A DNA stretch of 64,000 nt from Arthrobacter castelli DSM 16402 (GTDB taxonomy: Bacteria > Actinomycetota > Actinomycetes > Actinomycetales > Micrococcaceae): positions 1-64,000 of the forward strand of contig NZ_AUMN01000022.1 in the NCBI RefSeq assembly GCF_000430705.1. Reading direction: 5' to 3'. Below are positions 26,664-37,311 of this stretch, one piece after another (position 1 is the first letter of the stretch; each line of letters opens with the position of its first letter). The notes below the pieces were generated by a model. The model ran no database searches. It was not told the DNA's origin and worked only from the letters and a program-made list of their open reading frames with translations. The position numbers and the translations under genes were made by a program.

Positions 26664-26818
26664 CCACCACTAAGCTGATAAACGGAAAGGATTCCGGGCC
26701 TGCAGGCAAGGTTATCCACAATCTGAGGGATGACAACTTGTTCTGTCGGCGGCAGGGTCTAACGTCGTAGTCGGACACATCAACGGCCCACGGCCACACA
26801 AGACATTAGAGGTGAATC

Positions 26819-27883
26819 ATGCCGGCACCAGCAGATCGCGAGAAGGCTCTGGAAGCCGCTCTGGCGCAGATCGACAAGCAATATGGCAAGGGGTCGATCA
26901 TGCGCCTCGGCGACGATACGCGCGCCCCGGTCGAGGTGATCCCCACTGGTTCCATCTCCCTCGACGTCGCCCTTGGGGTTGGCGGGCTGCCGCGCGGCCG
27001 CGTGGTTGAGGTCTACGGTCCGGAGTCATCAGGTAAGACCACCGTGGCCCTTCATGCGGTGGCCGGTGCCCAGCAGACTGGCGGAATCGCGGCATTTATC
27101 GACGCCGAGCACGCACTTGATCCGGACTACGCCCAGAAACTGGGGGTGGACACGGACGCATTACTGGTTTCCCAGCCCGATACCGGTGAGCAGGCGCTGG
27201 AAATCATGGACATGCTGGTCAGCTCCGGCTCCCTGGATGTCATCGTGATTGACTCTGTCGCCGCACTGGTGCCCCGCGCGGAAATTGAAGGCGAAATGGG
27301 CGACAGCCACGTCGGTCTCCAAGCCCGGCTGATGAGCCAGGCACTGCGCAAAATAGCCGCCCGGCTGAATCAGACCCAAACCACCGCGATCTTCATTAAT
27401 CAGCTCCGCGAGAAGATTGGCGTCTTCTTCGGCAGCCCGGAAACCACCACCGGTGGCAAGGCGCTGAAGTTCTACGCATCGGTGAGGATCGATGTCCGCC
27501 GCATCCAGACCCTGAAGGAAGGTGCCGACTCCGTCGGTAACCGGACCAAGGCGAAGATCGTCAAGAACAAGATGGCGCCGCCGTTCAAGGTCGCGGAGTT
27601 CGACATCATCTACGGGCAGGGAATCTCCCGCGAGGGTGGAATCATCGACATGGGTGTCGAACACGGCCTGATTAAGAAGTCGGGTTCCTGGTTCACCTAT
27701 GACGGTGACCAGCTGGGCCAGGGGATGGAAAATTCCCGGCGCTTCCTGCGCGATAACCCGGAACTGGCCGATGAGCTGGAGCGGTTGATCAAGGAAAAGC
27801 TGGGAATTGGAGTCAAGCCGGCAGAGAATCCGGAGGAGACGGAGCCGCAGCTCAAGGCTGTCGGCAGCGACGACACGTTCTAA
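26819..27883 (+). CDS. recA: Recombinase RecA
   Basis: RecA forms filaments on single-stranded DNA, drives strand exchange and stimulates LexA self-cleavage. The 354-residue protein contains Walker A GPESSGKT at 67-74, the Walker B segment [12 protein letters not shown], loop regions [20 protein letters not shown] and [21 protein letters not shown], and an acidic C-terminal tail. It is preceded by an SOS box and followed by recX after 6 bp. Confidence 0.99.
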   Translation: MPAPADREKALEAALAQIDKQYGKGSIMRLGDDTRAPVEVIPTGSISLDVALGVGGLPRGRVVEVYGPESSGKTTVALHAVAGAQQTGGIAAFIDAEHALDPDYAQKLGVDTDALLVSQPDTGEQALEIMDMLVSSGSLDVIVIDSVAALVPRAEIEGEMGDSHVGLQARLMSQALRKIAARLNQTQTTAIFINQLREKIGVFFGSPETTTGGKALKFYASVRIDVRRIQTLKEGADSVGNRTKAKIVKNKMAPPFKVAEFDIIYGQGISREGGIIDMGVEHGLIKKSGSWFTYDGDQLGQGMENSRRFLRDNPELADELERLIKEKLGIGVKPAENPEETEPQLKAVGSDDTF

Positions 27884-27889
27884 CCGCCC

Positions 27890-28429
27890 ATGGCTTCATC
27901 GCGTCCGGATGGTCCCGCGGCCGGCAGCGGTGGCCACGACGCTGTCGAGCCGGACCCGCACGAGGTGGCCCGATCGATCGTGCTGCGCCAGTTGACGGCT
28001 GCCCCCAAGAGCCGGTTGCAGCTTCAGCGGAAGCTGGCGGAGCGCGATGTTGCCCCGGACGTCGCGGCCGCGGTGCTCGACCGCCTCGAAGAAGTGCAGC
28101 TGGTCGACGACGCCGAGTTCGCCAGGATGTGGGTGCGCAGCCGGGCACAGACCAAGGGACTGGCCGCGCGGGCCCTGGAGCGTGAGCTGGCGGACAAAGG
28201 GATTACCGGCGACACCGCGGCCGAGGCGCTGGGCCAGCTGAGCGCCGACGACGAGCTGGCCGCCGCACGGAGCCTGGTGGAGGCGAAGCTGAAGACCAAC
28301 GCCGACTACACCGACCGGAGCGTCAGGGACAAGCACACCCGGCGGCTGGTCGCAATGCTCGGCCGGAAGGGGTATTCACCATCGCTGGCGTTCCAGGTGG
28401 TCACCGAGGCCATCGACGCCCTGGCGTGA
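27890..28429 (+). CDS. recX: RecA regulatory protein RecX
   Basis: RecX inhibits RecA filament extension. The 179-residue protein shows the three-helix repeats typical of Rec[21 protein letters not shown] with [23 protein letters not shown] with [15 protein letters not shown], and [20 protein letters not shown]. It starts 6 bp after recA and is probably read from the same SOS-controlled mRNA. Confidence 0.95.
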   Translation: MASSRPDGPAAGSGGHDAVEPDPHEVARSIVLRQLTAAPKSRLQLQRKLAERDVAPDVAAAVLDRLEEVQLVDDAEFARMWVRSRAQTKGLAARALERELADKGITGDTAAEALGQLSADDELAAARSLVEAKLKTNADYTDRSVRDKHTRRLVAMLGRKGYSPSLAFQVVTEAIDALA

Positions 28430-28466
28430 TTGTGGCTGCCGCCCCGACAGGTCTTACCCTTGTAGG

Positions 28467-30002
28467 GTGACTGCAACAACCTCCGCCGAACCATTGCCTG
28501 CCGCCGTGCCGGATGCGCGCACCTATCAGGTCCGCACCTACGGGTGCCAAATGAATGTCCACGATTCCGAGCGGATGTCGGGCCTGCTCGAAGAGGCCGG
28601 GTACGTCGCCGCCGACGACGACCAGGCCGACGTCGTGGTGTTCAACACCTGTGCGGTCCGGGAGAACGCCGACAACAAGCTGTACGGGAACCTGGGCATG
28701 CTGGCGCCCGTGAAAGAACAGCGGCCGGGGATGCAGATCGCCGTCGGCGGATGCCTGGCGCAGAAGGACCAGGACGAAATCCTGCGCAGGGCGCCGTGGG
28801 TGGACGTGGTGTTCGGCACCCACAATATTGGCTCCCTGCCCACGCTGCTCGAACGTGCCCGGCATAATAAGCAGGCCGAACTGGAAATCCTCGAATCGCT
28901 TGATGTTTTCCCCTCGACGCTTCCCACCAAGCGGGACGCCGTGTATTCAGGGTGGGTTTCCATATCGGTGGGCTGCAACAACACGTGCACATTCTGCATC
29001 GTGCCGTCCCTGCGGGGGAAGGAACGCGATCGCCGCCCCGGCGACATACTGGCCGAGATCCAGGCCCTGGTGGACGACGGCGCCATCGAAGTCACGCTGC
29101 TGGGCCAGAACGTCAACTCGTACGGGGTCGAGTTCGGCGACCGCGGCGCCTTCGCCAAGCTGCTGCGCTCCTGCGGCGAGATTGAAGGGCTCGAACGCGT
29201 CCGTTTCACCAGTCCGCACCCGGCGGCCTTTACCGACGACGTCATCGATGCGATGGCCGAGACACCGAATGTGATGCCGCAGCTTCACATGCCGCTGCAG
29301 TCCGGATCCGACAAGGTGCTCAAGAGCATGCGCCGCTCCTACCGTTCCAGGAAGTTCCTCGGCATTCTGGAGAGGGTGCGGCAGCAGATACCCCATGCCG
29401 CCATCACCACTGACATCATCGTCGGTTTCCCCGGCGAAACGGAAGAAGACTTCCAAGCCACCCTCGACGTGGTCGAAGCCTCCCGCTTCTCCAGTGCGTT
29501 CACCTTCCAATACTCCAAGCGCCCCGGCACCCCGGCCGCTGAAATGGAAGACCAGATCCCCAAGCCCGTCGTGCAGGAGCGCTACGAACGGCTCACGGCC
29601 CTGCAGGACCGGATTTCGGCCGAGGAGAACGGCAAACAAGTCGGCCGGATGGTGGAAGTGCTGGTCACGGCCGGCCAGGGCAAGAAGGCCGCCGAAACGC
29701 ACCGGCTCAGCGGACGGTCCGCAGACCAGCGCCTGGTTCACTTCTCCGTGCCCGAATCGGCCGACAGGCCACGGCCGGGTGACGTTGTAACGGTTCCGAT
29801 TACCGCAGCGGCTCCGTTCCACCTGATTTCCGATCCATCCGTTGCCGGCGACTATCAGCTCCGCCGCACCACCGCCGGCGACGCCTGGGATCGCACACAG
29901 GCGGACTCCTGTGGGACGCCAGTGCCCGGAACCACCGGCGGCAAGGGCGTCTCGCTGGGGATGCCGGAGATGCCTGCTGCCGGCGGTGCTGCCACGCCTT
30001 GA
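28467..30002 (+). CDS. miaB: tRNA-2-methylthio-N6-dimethylallyladenosine synthase MiaB
   Basis: A radical SAM methylthiotransferase acting at tRNA position 37 after MiaA. The 511-residue protein has the N-terminal UPF0004 domain ([28 protein letters not shown] with three cluster Cys), the radical SAM motif C170-x3-C174-x2-C177 (GCNNTCTFC) and a TRAM domain, then a ~60-residue Gly/Ala/Thr-rich C-terminal extension. The GTG start has TACCCT 6 nt upstream (28455-28460), so a separate leaderless mRNA is likely. Its stop overlaps the miaA start. Confidence 0.97.
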   Translation: MTATTSAEPLPAAVPDARTYQVRTYGCQMNVHDSERMSGLLEEAGYVAADDDQADVVVFNTCAVRENADNKLYGNLGMLAPVKEQRPGMQIAVGGCLAQKDQDEILRRAPWVDVVFGTHNIGSLPTLLERARHNKQAELEILESLDVFPSTLPTKRDAVYSGWVSISVGCNNTCTFCIVPSLRGKERDRRPGDILAEIQALVDDGAIEVTLLGQNVNSYGVEFGDRGAFAKLLRSCGEIEGLERVRFTSPHPAAFTDDVIDAMAETPNVMPQLHMPLQSGSDKVLKSMRRSYRSRKFLGILERVRQQIPHAAITTDIIVGFPGETEEDFQATLDVVEASRFSSAFTFQYSKRPGTPAAEMEDQIPKPVVQERYERLTALQDRISAEENGKQVGRMVEVLVTAGQGKKAAETHRLSGRSADQRLVHFSVPESADRPRPGDVVTVPITAAAPFHLISDPSVAGDYQLRRTTAGDAWDRTQADSCGTPVPGTTGGKGVSLGMPEMPAAGGAATP

Positions 30003-30931
30003 GCGCTCATTCCGGAGGCAGCCGGCCGCATCCGGTGGTCGCCGTCGTCGGCCCCACCGGTTCAGGCAAGTCCGAGCTGGCGGTGCGGCTGGCGCAACGG
30101 ATCGGCGGCGAGATCATCAATGCCGATGCCATGCAGTTCTACCGCGGCATGGACATCGGCACCGCGAAGATCCTTCCCGGCGACCGGGGCGGCATCGACC
30201 ACCACCTGCTGGACATCCTGGACGTCACCGACGAGGCCAGCGTCTCGGCCTACCAGCGGCAGGCCCGCACGACTATCGATGAGATCGCCTCCCGCGGAGC
30301 CGTGCCGATCCTGGTCGGCGGCTCCGGCCTCTACGTCCGCTCCGCCCTCGATGTCCTGGAATTTCCGGGCACCTCGCCGGAGATCCGCGCGTCCCTGGAG
30401 GAGGAACTTGCCCGCCACGGGACCACGCAGTTGCGTGAGCGGTTGGCCAGGGTCGATCCGGCGTCAGCCGACCGGGTGCAGGACGACCGCAGACTGGTGC
30501 GGGCACTTGAAGTATTCGAAGTCACCGGCAAGCCTTTCAGCTCCTTCATGCCCCGGCGCCAGTACCACCAGCCGGCGGTGCAGATCGGGCTGGACGTGGA
30601 CCGCGCCGAACTGCGGCAACGGCTGGCCGGGCGCGTGGACCGCATGGTGGCCGCCGGGCTCGAGCAGGAAGTGGCCCGATTGGCGCAGCACGGCCTGCGG
30701 CAGGGCAAAACCGCCTCCCGCGCACTTGGCTATGCGCAATTCCTGCAGGTGCTGGACGGCACCCTCAGCCTCGAGGCGGCCACCACGGATACGGTGGCTG
30801 CGACCCGCAAGTTCGCCCGCCGCCAGCGGACGTGGTTCTCGGCCGACCCGCGGATCGAGTGGCTGCCGTGGAAGGCACCGGACCTGGTGGAGCAGTCCGT
30901 GCAGCACATAACCCGTACGCTGGAATCATGA
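29999..30931 (+). CDS. miaA: tRNA dimethylallyltransferase MiaA
   Basis: MiaA transfers the dimethylallyl group to A37 of tRNAs reading UNN codons, making the substrate for MiaB. The 310-residue protein has the P-loop [37 protein letters not shown] and [14 protein letters not shown]. The TTG start at 29999 overlaps the miaB stop (TTGA). The stop overlaps the dapF start. Confidence 0.96.
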   Translation: MSAHSGGSRPHPVVAVVGPTGSGKSELAVRLAQRIGGEIINADAMQFYRGMDIGTAKILPGDRGGIDHHLLDILDVTDEASVSAYQRQARTTIDEIASRGAVPILVGGSGLYVRSALDVLEFPGTSPEIRASLEEELARHGTTQLRERLARVDPASADRVQDDRRLVRALEVFEVTGKPFSSFMPRRQYHQPAVQIGLDVDRAELRQRLAGRVDRMVAAGLEQEVARLAQHGLRQGKTASRALGYAQFLQVLDGTLSLEAATTDTVAATRKFARRQRTWFSADPRIEWLPWKAPDLVEQSVQHITRTLES

Positions 30932-31863
30932 CTGTGGATGCAACCCGGAGCCCGTGGGGCTCCCTGTCCTTACTGCCCTGGAGCAAGGGCCACGGCACCG
31001 GAAATGACTTCGTGCTGGTGGCCGACCCGGATGACACCTACCGGATCGACGCGGAAGCCACGGCCCGCATTTGCGACAGGCACCAGGGAATCGGCGCCGA
31101 CGGATTGATCCGCGCGGTCAGGTCGCAGCACGTCCCCGAGGGCGGCCCGCTGCTGCGGACGACGCCGGAGGCCGAATGGTTCATGGACTACCGCAACAGT
31201 GACGGAACCGCCGTCGAAATGTGCGGCAACGGCGTCCGGGTGTTTGTGCACTTCCTCATCGACCAGGGCCTGGTCGAGCTGGCCGAGGGGGGCGAAATCA
31301 TTATCGGCACCCGGGGCGGTCCCAGGGCCGTGAAACGCCAGCAGGACGGATACGTCGTCGACATGGGGCCCTGGGACTTGATCTTCCCCGACACGGCGGC
31401 CGGCCAGGGCACCGATTCGCTCGTCGAGGCCGGCGGAATGGCGGTGGCCAGGCCCGCGCTGTCCATCAGCATGGGAAATCCGCATACGGTGCTGGCCCTT
31501 GCCCACGCCGATGAACTGCGCGGACTCGACCTGCACAGGCAGCCGCAGGTGGATCCGGTGCCGCCGGCGGGCACCAATGTCGAATTCGTGCTCCCGTCCG
31601 AGCCGCTGGTCACCGACGGCACCGGCGTCATTACCATGCGGGTGCATGAACGCGGAGTGGGGGAGACCCAGTCCTGCGGTACAGGCGCCTGTGCGGCCGC
31701 TGCCGCGATCCGCTACTGGGCCGGTCGGGGAGCACCCGACGACTGGGCCGTCCAGGTGCCCGGCGGGGTGGTCTCGGTGACATTCTTTGACGCCGACGAC
31801 GGCGTCGAGCACGTGTTGCTTGGCGGCCCGGCCGAGCTGGTGGCGACCGGGGTGCTGTCCTGA
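30928..31863 (+). CDS. dapF: Diaminopimelate epimerase DapF
   Basis: DapF interconverts LL- and meso-diaminopimelate for lysine and peptidoglycan. The 311-residue protein has the two catalytic cysteines, Cys99 in MCGNGVRVF and Cys250 in [10 protein letters not shown], and the N-terminal [15 protein letters not shown] 30928 overlaps the miaA stop (ATGA), so it is translationally coupled to the tRNA-modification genes. The upstream in-frame ATG at 30832 is inside miaA. Confidence 0.97.
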   Translation: MTVDATRSPWGSLSLLPWSKGHGTGNDFVLVADPDDTYRIDAEATARICDRHQGIGADGLIRAVRSQHVPEGGPLLRTTPEAEWFMDYRNSDGTAVEMCGNGVRVFVHFLIDQGLVELAEGGEIIIGTRGGPRAVKRQQDGYVVDMGPWDLIFPDTAAGQGTDSLVEAGGMAVARPALSISMGNPHTVLALAHADELRGLDLHRQPQVDPVPPAGTNVEFVLPSEPLVTDGTGVITMRVHERGVGETQSCGTGACAAAAAIRYWAGRGAPDDWAVQVPGGVVSVTFFDADDGVEHVLLGGPAELVATGVLS

Positions 31864-31866
31864 CGG

Positions 31867-32478
31867 TTATCCTGTGCGCTTGACCTTCAACAAGCGGAAG
31901 CCCTTGGAACTATGGGCCCGGGAGACGGTGAACTGATCGCTGAACTCCGCCGTCATCCAGCGCTGCAGCGAGTCCGAACCGAGATTGCGTTGGACCACAA
32001 GCCAGGCGGTTCCGCCGGGAGCCAGCCGGTTGATCCACAAGTGGAGCAGCCCATGCAACTCCGGCTTGCCCACCCGTATCGGGGGATTTGACCAGATGGT
32101 GTCAAAACGCACCCCAGGGTCGATGTCCGCCGGGGCTGCGGCCGTGACGTTCGACAATCCCAGCGCCGCGGCATTGTCCCGCGTCAGCCCCAGCGCCCGC
32201 TCGTTGACGTCGACGGCGTAGACATTCGCCTGCGGGCTCTTCAGCGCCATGGTCAGCGCCATCGGGCCCCAGCCGCACCCGACGTCGAGCAGATTGCCCG
32301 ACGTCGGCGGGTCGTCCGCCGCCTTCAGCAGCACCGCCGTGCCTTGATCGATCCGGCCGGGACTAAAAATGCCGTTTGCAGTGTTTAAATCCCTGACGGC
32401 CCCCGCGAGGACAACCTGCAACGGCCGGCGGGATTCCTGCCCGCCCGGCTGGGCACTGAAATAGTGGTTGGACGCCAT
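31867..32478 (-). CDS. RsmC-like class I SAM-dependent methyltransferase
   Basis: A 203-residue methyltransferase with the SAM motif LLDVGCGWGPMALTMAL and the catalytic SNPPIRVGK motif of the RsmC/RsmD-type (MTS) N-methyltransferases that act on guanine or adenine in RNA. Only the catalytic half of RsmC is present. I choose ATG 32478 (MASNHYF) with a -10-like TAATGT on the minus strand at 32492-32487; an upstream ATG at 32490 is possible. The gene is convergent with dapF, 3 bp apart. Confidence 0.85.
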   Translation of the reverse strand: MASNHYFSAQPGGQESRRPLQVVLAGAVRDLNTANGIFSPGRIDQGTAVLLKAADDPPTSGNLLDVGCGWGPMALTMALKSPQANVYAVDVNERALGLTRDNAAALGLSNVTAAAPADIDPGVRFDTIWSNPPIRVGKPELHGLLHLWINRLAPGGTAWLVVQRNLGSDSLQRWMTAEFSDQFTVSRAHSSKGFRLLKVKRTG

Positions 32479-32580
32479 AGTGGCACACATTAGCCGCAGA
32501 ATCGCCTGCTGCGGTATTTAGGCGCCCCTGACTTATCCACGTATCCACCCAGGCACCTATGGACCCGTCGCGGCGGGGAC

Positions 32581-32586
32581 TAGAAT
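32581..32586 (+). promoter_or_regulatory. -10 box of the hflX promoter
   Basis: TAGAAT lies 30 nt before the hflX ATG, leaving room for a short leader with a strong AAAGGAG ribosome-binding site. Confidence 0.45.
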
Positions 32587-32616
32587 GAAAGCATCGATGC
32601 CTCTTCAAAGGAGAAC

Positions 32617-34188
32617 ATGACCCAGAACCGCACCCCGCAATCGACGGATTCGGATATGAGCCACGAGGACGTCCAGGCGGTGATTGACCGTATCCTGTCC
32701 AAGGAACCGTCCGCCTCCGAGCGGAGCAATCCGTCGGACAGCCGGGCGGGCAACGGGGCACTTGGCGACAGCGCGCAAGAGTTGTCGCAGCTCAATGAAG
32801 AGCACAGTGAGTTCGACGGCGACCAGCAGGAGCTGGCCGAACGCCGGGCGTTGCGCCGTGTCACCGGGTTATCGACCGAGCTCGAGGACGTCACAGAAGT
32901 TGAGTACCGGCAGCTGCGGCTGGAACGGGTCGTGCTGGCCGGATTATGGAGCGACGGGCCATATGAAGCGGCCGAGAATTCGCTGCGGGAACTGGCATCG
33001 CTGGCTTCAACTGCCGGCTCCGAGGTCCTTGACGGCATTATCCAGCGCCGGATGAAGCCCGACCCGGGCACGTTCCTGGGATCCGGAAAGGCCGAGGAAC
33101 TCAAAGACATTGTGCTCTCCACCGGGGCCGATACCGTCGTGGTGGACGGCGAACTGGCGCCATCGCAGCGGCGCGGCCTGGAGGACATCATCAAGGTCAA
33201 GGTCATCGACCGGACCGCCTTGATTCTGGACATCTTTGCGCAGCACGCGAAATCCAGGGAGGGCAAGGCCCAGGTTGAGCTGGCCCAGCTCGAGTACCTG
33301 CTGCCGCGCCTGCGCGGGTGGGGCGAGTCCCTCTCCCGGCAGGCTGGTGGACGCGTCGGCGCGGCCGGCGGAGGCATCGGCGCCCGCGGCCCCGGCGAGA
33401 CGAAGATCGAACTTGACCGGCGCCGGATCCGCAACCGGATGGCAAAGCTGCGCCGCGAAATTGCCGCGATGAAGCCGGCGCGGTCCACCAAACGGGCCAA
33501 CCGCCGTCGTCATTCCGTTCCCTCAGTGTCCATCACCGGGTACACGAACGCCGGTAAATCCTCGCTGCTGAACCGTTTGACCGATGCCGGCGTGCTGGTG
33601 GAAAACGCGCTGTTCGCGACCCTGGACCCGACCGTGCGCAAGGCCGAAACCGCCGATGGAATCGGCTATACCCTCGCCGACACGGTCGGCTTCGTCCGGT
33701 CGCTGCCCACTCAACTGGTGGAGGCGTTCCGCTCCACCTTGGAAGAGGTGGCCGGATCCGACCTCATCCTGCATGTGGTCGATGTCTCACACCCTGATCC
33801 CGAGGGGCAGATAGCCGCAGTGCGGGAGGTGCTGGCCGATGTTGAGGCCCGGCAGATTCCGGAGATCATCGTGCTGAATAAGGCCGATGCTGCCGATCCG
33901 TTCGTGATCGACCGGCTGCGCCGCCGCGAGCCGAACCACGTGGTGGTCTCTTCGCGCACCGGTGAGGGCATCAACGAGCTGCTGCAGGCGATCAGTGACG
34001 GCATCCCGCGACCAACGGTGAAGCTTGACTTGTTGATTCCCTACCAGCGCGGCGACGTGGTGAACCGGCTGCACGAACAGGATTCGGAGATCCTGGACAC
34101 CGAGCACCTGCCCGAGGGCACACACCTGAACGTCATGGTCCGTGAATCGTTGGCGGCCGAACTGCAGCCGTTTGTCCAGCATGGGTGA
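32617..34188 (+). CDS. hflX: Ribosome-associated GTPase HflX
   Basis: HflX binds and splits stalled or hibernating 70S ribosomes. The 523-residue protein has an acidic, Ser/Gln-rich N-terminal extension of about 90 residues, the HflX N-terminal domain (IVLSTGADTVVVDGELAPSQ), the Gly-rich segment RVGAAGGGIGARGPGETKIE and a GTPase domain with G1 GYTNAGKS at 308-315, G3 DTVGFV and G4 NKAD. ATG 32617 follows AAAGGAGAAC. It overlaps the helicase gene by 8 nt. Confidence 0.96.
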   Translation: MTQNRTPQSTDSDMSHEDVQAVIDRILSKEPSASERSNPSDSRAGNGALGDSAQELSQLNEEHSEFDGDQQELAERRALRRVTGLSTELEDVTEVEYRQLRLERVVLAGLWSDGPYEAAENSLRELASLASTAGSEVLDGIIQRRMKPDPGTFLGSGKAEELKDIVLSTGADTVVVDGELAPSQRRGLEDIIKVKVIDRTALILDIFAQHAKSREGKAQVELAQLEYLLPRLRGWGESLSRQAGGRVGAAGGGIGARGPGETKIELDRRRIRNRMAKLRREIAAMKPARSTKRANRRRHSVPSVSITGYTNAGKSSLLNRLTDAGVLVENALFATLDPTVRKAETADGIGYTLADTVGFVRSLPTQLVEAFRSTLEEVAGSDLILHVVDVSHPDPEGQIAAVREVLADVEARQIPEIIVLNKADAADPFVIDRLRRREPNHVVVSSRTGEGINELLQAISDGIPRPTVKLDLLIPYQRGDVVNRLHEQDSEILDTEHLPEGTHLNVMVRESLAAELQPFVQHG

Positions 34189-36220
34189 GGGGTCCGGATA
34201 CACCGGAGAGAGCCTGCACCTGCTCGATACCGCCGTGACGGCCATGGGCGGGACGAACCGGCAGGGCCAGCATGAGATGACCCGCCGCGTGGCCGGGGCG
34301 ATCGGCGGTGACGGGCACCTGCTCGTCCAGGCCGGAACCGGAACCGGGAAGTCATTGGCCTACCTGGCCCCGTTGATCGCCCATGCCGTCAACAGCGATA
34401 AGCCATCGGTGGTGTCCACGGCCACGCTGGCCCTGCAGGCCCAAATCGTGGGCCGCGACCTTCCCCGGCTGCTGGAGGCCCTGGAACCGCAACTGGAACA
34501 GCCGGTCAACGTGGCACTGGTCAAGGGCCGCGGCAACTACGTCTGCAAGCACAAGCTCGACGGCGGCTTCGGCGATGATGATGGCGCCGAGGCGGCGTTG
34601 TTCCAGCTCGGCGAGGACGTCGGGGCCGCCCACCCGGCCCCGGAATCAGCGGCTGCGTCGGGGCCGACGTCGGCCCTGGGACGGGAAGTGGTTCGGCTGC
34701 GGGAGTGGGCCGGGCAGACAGACACCGGTGACCGTGACGATCTTGTGCCGGGGGTCAGCGACCGCGCCTGGAAGCAGGTTTCGGTCAGTGCCATGGAATG
34801 CCTGGGCGCCTCCAAATGCCCGTTGGCGGATGTGTGCTTCAGCGAACTGGCACGGGCCCGGGGCGCAGAGGCCGATATCGTCATCACCAACCACGCCATG
34901 CTGGCCATCAGCGCCTTCGAGGGGCTGGCCGTACTGCCCGAGTACGACGTCGTCGTCATCGATGAGGCGCACGAACTGCAGGACCGCGTCACCGGCGCGG
35001 TGTCCGGCGAGCTGTCGGCGGCCATGGTCCATTCAGCCGCGTCCAGCGCCCGCAAACATGCATCAATCAGCGTGGAGGCGCTGAATTCCGCCGCGTCCAA
35101 CCTGGACGCCGCGCTGGAGCCCATAGCGTCCGGTCTGCTGGCCGGCGGGCTGAATGAAGAGCAGCAGAGCGCCATCGGCCAGCTGCGCCAAGCCTGCCGG
35201 ACTGCCTTGTCAGACTCCAAACCGGACAGCGCCAACTCGGCCGACGGCGGCCGGCAGATGGCCCGCTCACGGCTGACGGTGCTGCTGGAGGTGTGCGAAC
35301 GGATTATTGCTGCCGGCCACGCGGGGGAAGTGGTCTGGGCCTCCAGGCCCGCCTCCCTGCAGCAGGCAGGCTGGACGGTCGACGAAACGCAGCCGGCCAC
35401 CCTCCACGTGGCCCCGCTGTCGGTGGCCGGACGATTGCGCGAAGGGCTGTTCGAAGACCACACCGTGGTCTTGACCTCTGCCACCCTGGCCATCGGTTCG
35501 GCCTTCGAACCCGTGGCCGGCTCGCTGGGGCTGTTGGGCGACGGCGCCCCCAGCTGGACCGGCGTCGACGTCGGAAGCCCGTTCGACTATCCCAAACAGG
35601 GCATGTTGTACGTGGCGGCTCATCTGCCGAAACCGGAACGGGGAGTCTCGGACGCGCAGCTCGACGAGCTCGCCGAACTGCTCAAGGCCTCCGGGGGAGC
35701 CACCCTGGGGCTGTTCTCGTCCCGGCGGGCGGCCGAGCAAGCGGCCGAAGAGATGCGGATCCGGACGGATCTGAACGTGCTGTGCCAGGGGGACTCGTCG
35801 ATGTCCGCGCTGGTGAGACAGTTTGGTGAGGAGCCGGACAGCTGCCTGTTCGGCACCATGTCCCTGTGGCAAGGCGTCGACGTCCCCGGTGAGGCATGCC
35901 GACTGGTGGTCATCGACAGGATTCCTTTTCCGCGCCCCGACGATCCGATGATGACCGCCCGCACCCGGGCCGTGGCCAAGGCGGGCGGCAACGGATTCAT
36001 GAGCATTGCGGCCACGCATGCCGCCGTACGGTTGTCCCAGGGGGCCGGGCGGTTGATCCGGACCAGCCAGGACCGGGGAGTGGTGGCAGTGCTGGATTCG
36101 AGGCTTGCCACCGCACGGTACGGGGGATTCCTGCGGGCGGCCCTGCCGCCGTTTTGGAGCACTACCGATCAGTCAATCGTGCTCTCTGCGCTGGGGAGGC
36201 TCGCACCGGCGGATGCCTGA
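34181..36220 (+). CDS. dinG: ATP-dependent DNA helicase, DinG/XPD family
   Basis: A 679-residue superfamily 2 iron-sulfur helicase. Walker A is AGTGTGKS (51-58), the Walker B/DEAH box is DEAH at 261-264, and four cysteines expected to hold a 4Fe-4S cluster are at 122, 207, 213 and 219. The C-terminal motor ends with LSQGAGRLIRTSQDRGVV. Such helicases unwind DNA 5'-3' and remove R-loops or forked structures in repair. ATG 34181 lies inside the 3' end of hflX, so the genes are coupled; lexA is the convergent neighbour. Confidence 0.93.
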   Translation: MGEGSGYTGESLHLLDTAVTAMGGTNRQGQHEMTRRVAGAIGGDGHLLVQAGTGTGKSLAYLAPLIAHAVNSDKPSVVSTATLALQAQIVGRDLPRLLEALEPQLEQPVNVALVKGRGNYVCKHKLDGGFGDDDGAEAALFQLGEDVGAAHPAPESAAASGPTSALGREVVRLREWAGQTDTGDRDDLVPGVSDRAWKQVSVSAMECLGASKCPLADVCFSELARARGAEADIVITNHAMLAISAFEGLAVLPEYDVVVIDEAHELQDRVTGAVSGELSAAMVHSAASSARKHASISVEALNSAASNLDAALEPIASGLLAGGLNEEQQSAIGQLRQACRTALSDSKPDSANSADGGRQMARSRLTVLLEVCERIIAAGHAGEVVWASRPASLQQAGWTVDETQPATLHVAPLSVAGRLREGLFEDHTVVLTSATLAIGSAFEPVAGSLGLLGDGAPSWTGVDVGSPFDYPKQGMLYVAAHLPKPERGVSDAQLDELAELLKASGGATLGLFSSRRAAEQAAEEMRIRTDLNVLCQGDSSMSALVRQFGEEPDSCLFGTMSLWQGVDVPGEACRLVVIDRIPFPRPDDPMMTARTRAVAKAGGNGFMSIAATHAAVRLSQGAGRLIRTSQDRGVVAVLDSRLATARYGGFLRAALPPFWSTTDQSIVLSALGRLAPADA

Positions 36221-36252
36221 GGTGCGCGCCCGGCATACGGCGGTAGCGCAGC

Positions 36253-37026
36253 TCAGAGGCTGCGCATCACCGACACTACCTTGCCCATCACAGTGGCATG
36301 GTCGCCCAGGATTGGCTCATACCTGGTGTTCTGCGGCAGCAGCCAGGTATGGCCGTCGCGTTGCCGGAACGTTTTGACAGTTGCCTCATCGTCGAGCAAC
36401 GCGGCCACAATGTCGCCGTTGTCAGCAGTGTTCTGGCGCCGGACCACCACCCAGTCCCGGTCGCAGATCGCCGCGTCGATCATTGAATCGCCGGTGACCT
36501 TGAGCAGGAACAACTCCCCGTGGCCGACCAGCTGGCGCGGCAATGGAAGCACGTCCTCCACCGATTGGTCGGCCAGCACCGGCCCGCCCGCGGCGATGCG
36601 GCCCACCAAGGGAACCATTGCGGTATCGGTGGCACTGGTCAGCTCGGAAATTGATCCGCCGGCCGCGCTGCGCAACCGGGCCGGTTCGTCGACGCCTTCG
36701 ACCGGGACCGTGTCGTCGCCGAGCGTCAGTGGAATCAGCACTTCCATGGCCCGGGGGCGTTTGGGATCCCGCCGGATGTAGCCCAGCCGCTCCAGCTGGG
36801 AGAGCTGGTGCGTCACGCTGGAGAGGCTGGCCAGTCCCACGGTGTCGCCGATTTCGCGCATCGACGGCGGGTAGCCTTTTTGGTCGACTGAGCGCTGCAC
36901 GGTTTCCAGAATCTTCTTCTGCCGCAGGGTCAGGCCGCGGGAGGCGCGGTGCTTGACCTCCTTGCTTTTGCCGGTGGCGCCCGGACCGGCGGCACCGGCC
37001 GGATCTGTATCTGCTGTATCCACCAT
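36253..37026 (-). CDS. lexA: LexA repressor
   Basis: LexA represses SOS genes and cleaves itself when RecA filaments form. In this 257-residue protein the N-terminal winged helix ([20 protein letters not shown]) is followed by the cleavage site Ala146-Gly147 in GRIAAGGPV, catalytic Ser181 in TGDSMIDAA and Lys218 in EATVKTF. About 30 extra Ala/Gly/Lys-rich residues precede the DNA-binding domain. It is divergent from a LysM gene, with one SOS box between them. Confidence 0.97.
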   Translation of the reverse strand: MVDTADTDPAGAAGPGATGKSKEVKHRASRGLTLRQKKILETVQRSVDQKGYPPSMREIGDTVGLASLSSVTHQLSQLERLGYIRRDPKRPRAMEVLIPLTLGDDTVPVEGVDEPARLRSAAGGSISELTSATDTAMVPLVGRIAAGGPVLADQSVEDVLPLPRQLVGHGELFLLKVTGDSMIDAAICDRDWVVVRRQNTADNGDIVAALLDDEATVKTFRQRDGHTWLLPQNTRYEPILGDHATVMGKVVSVMRSL

Positions 37027-37243
37027 CGCCTGCGGATCCTTTCATCCAAGCTGGCAGCGCCAGCGGCATCTGTGCCGGTCCTGCATCCGTCAATCAAAAA
37101 ATGTCAGTGGTCGCTGATGCACTGATTTCAGCGGCCGGCTTTGATGTAAACGCTAAGCCAGCCGACGAGGAATTTCAAAGATTTGTTCTAGCGAGTCTCG
37201 ACATTGTTCGTCAATGCGTGCTAAAAGTTGGAACAGGCGAAAG

Positions 37244-37259
37244 TCGAATGCGTGTTCGA
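37244..37259. promoter_or_regulatory. LexA SOS box between lexA and the LysM gene
   Basis: TCGAATGCGTGTTCGA has the full SOS-box frame (TCGAA-N6-TTCGA) with perfect outer halves. It lies 218 bp from the lexA start and 53 bp from the LysM start, so one operator could serve both divergent genes. A CACACC/GGTGTG hairpin (37264-37281) follows it in the LysM leader. Confidence 0.88.
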
Positions 37260-37311
37260 GGCGCACACCGCATCCGGTGTGGGATGTCGAAACACAGGAA
37301 GGTTGGCAATC

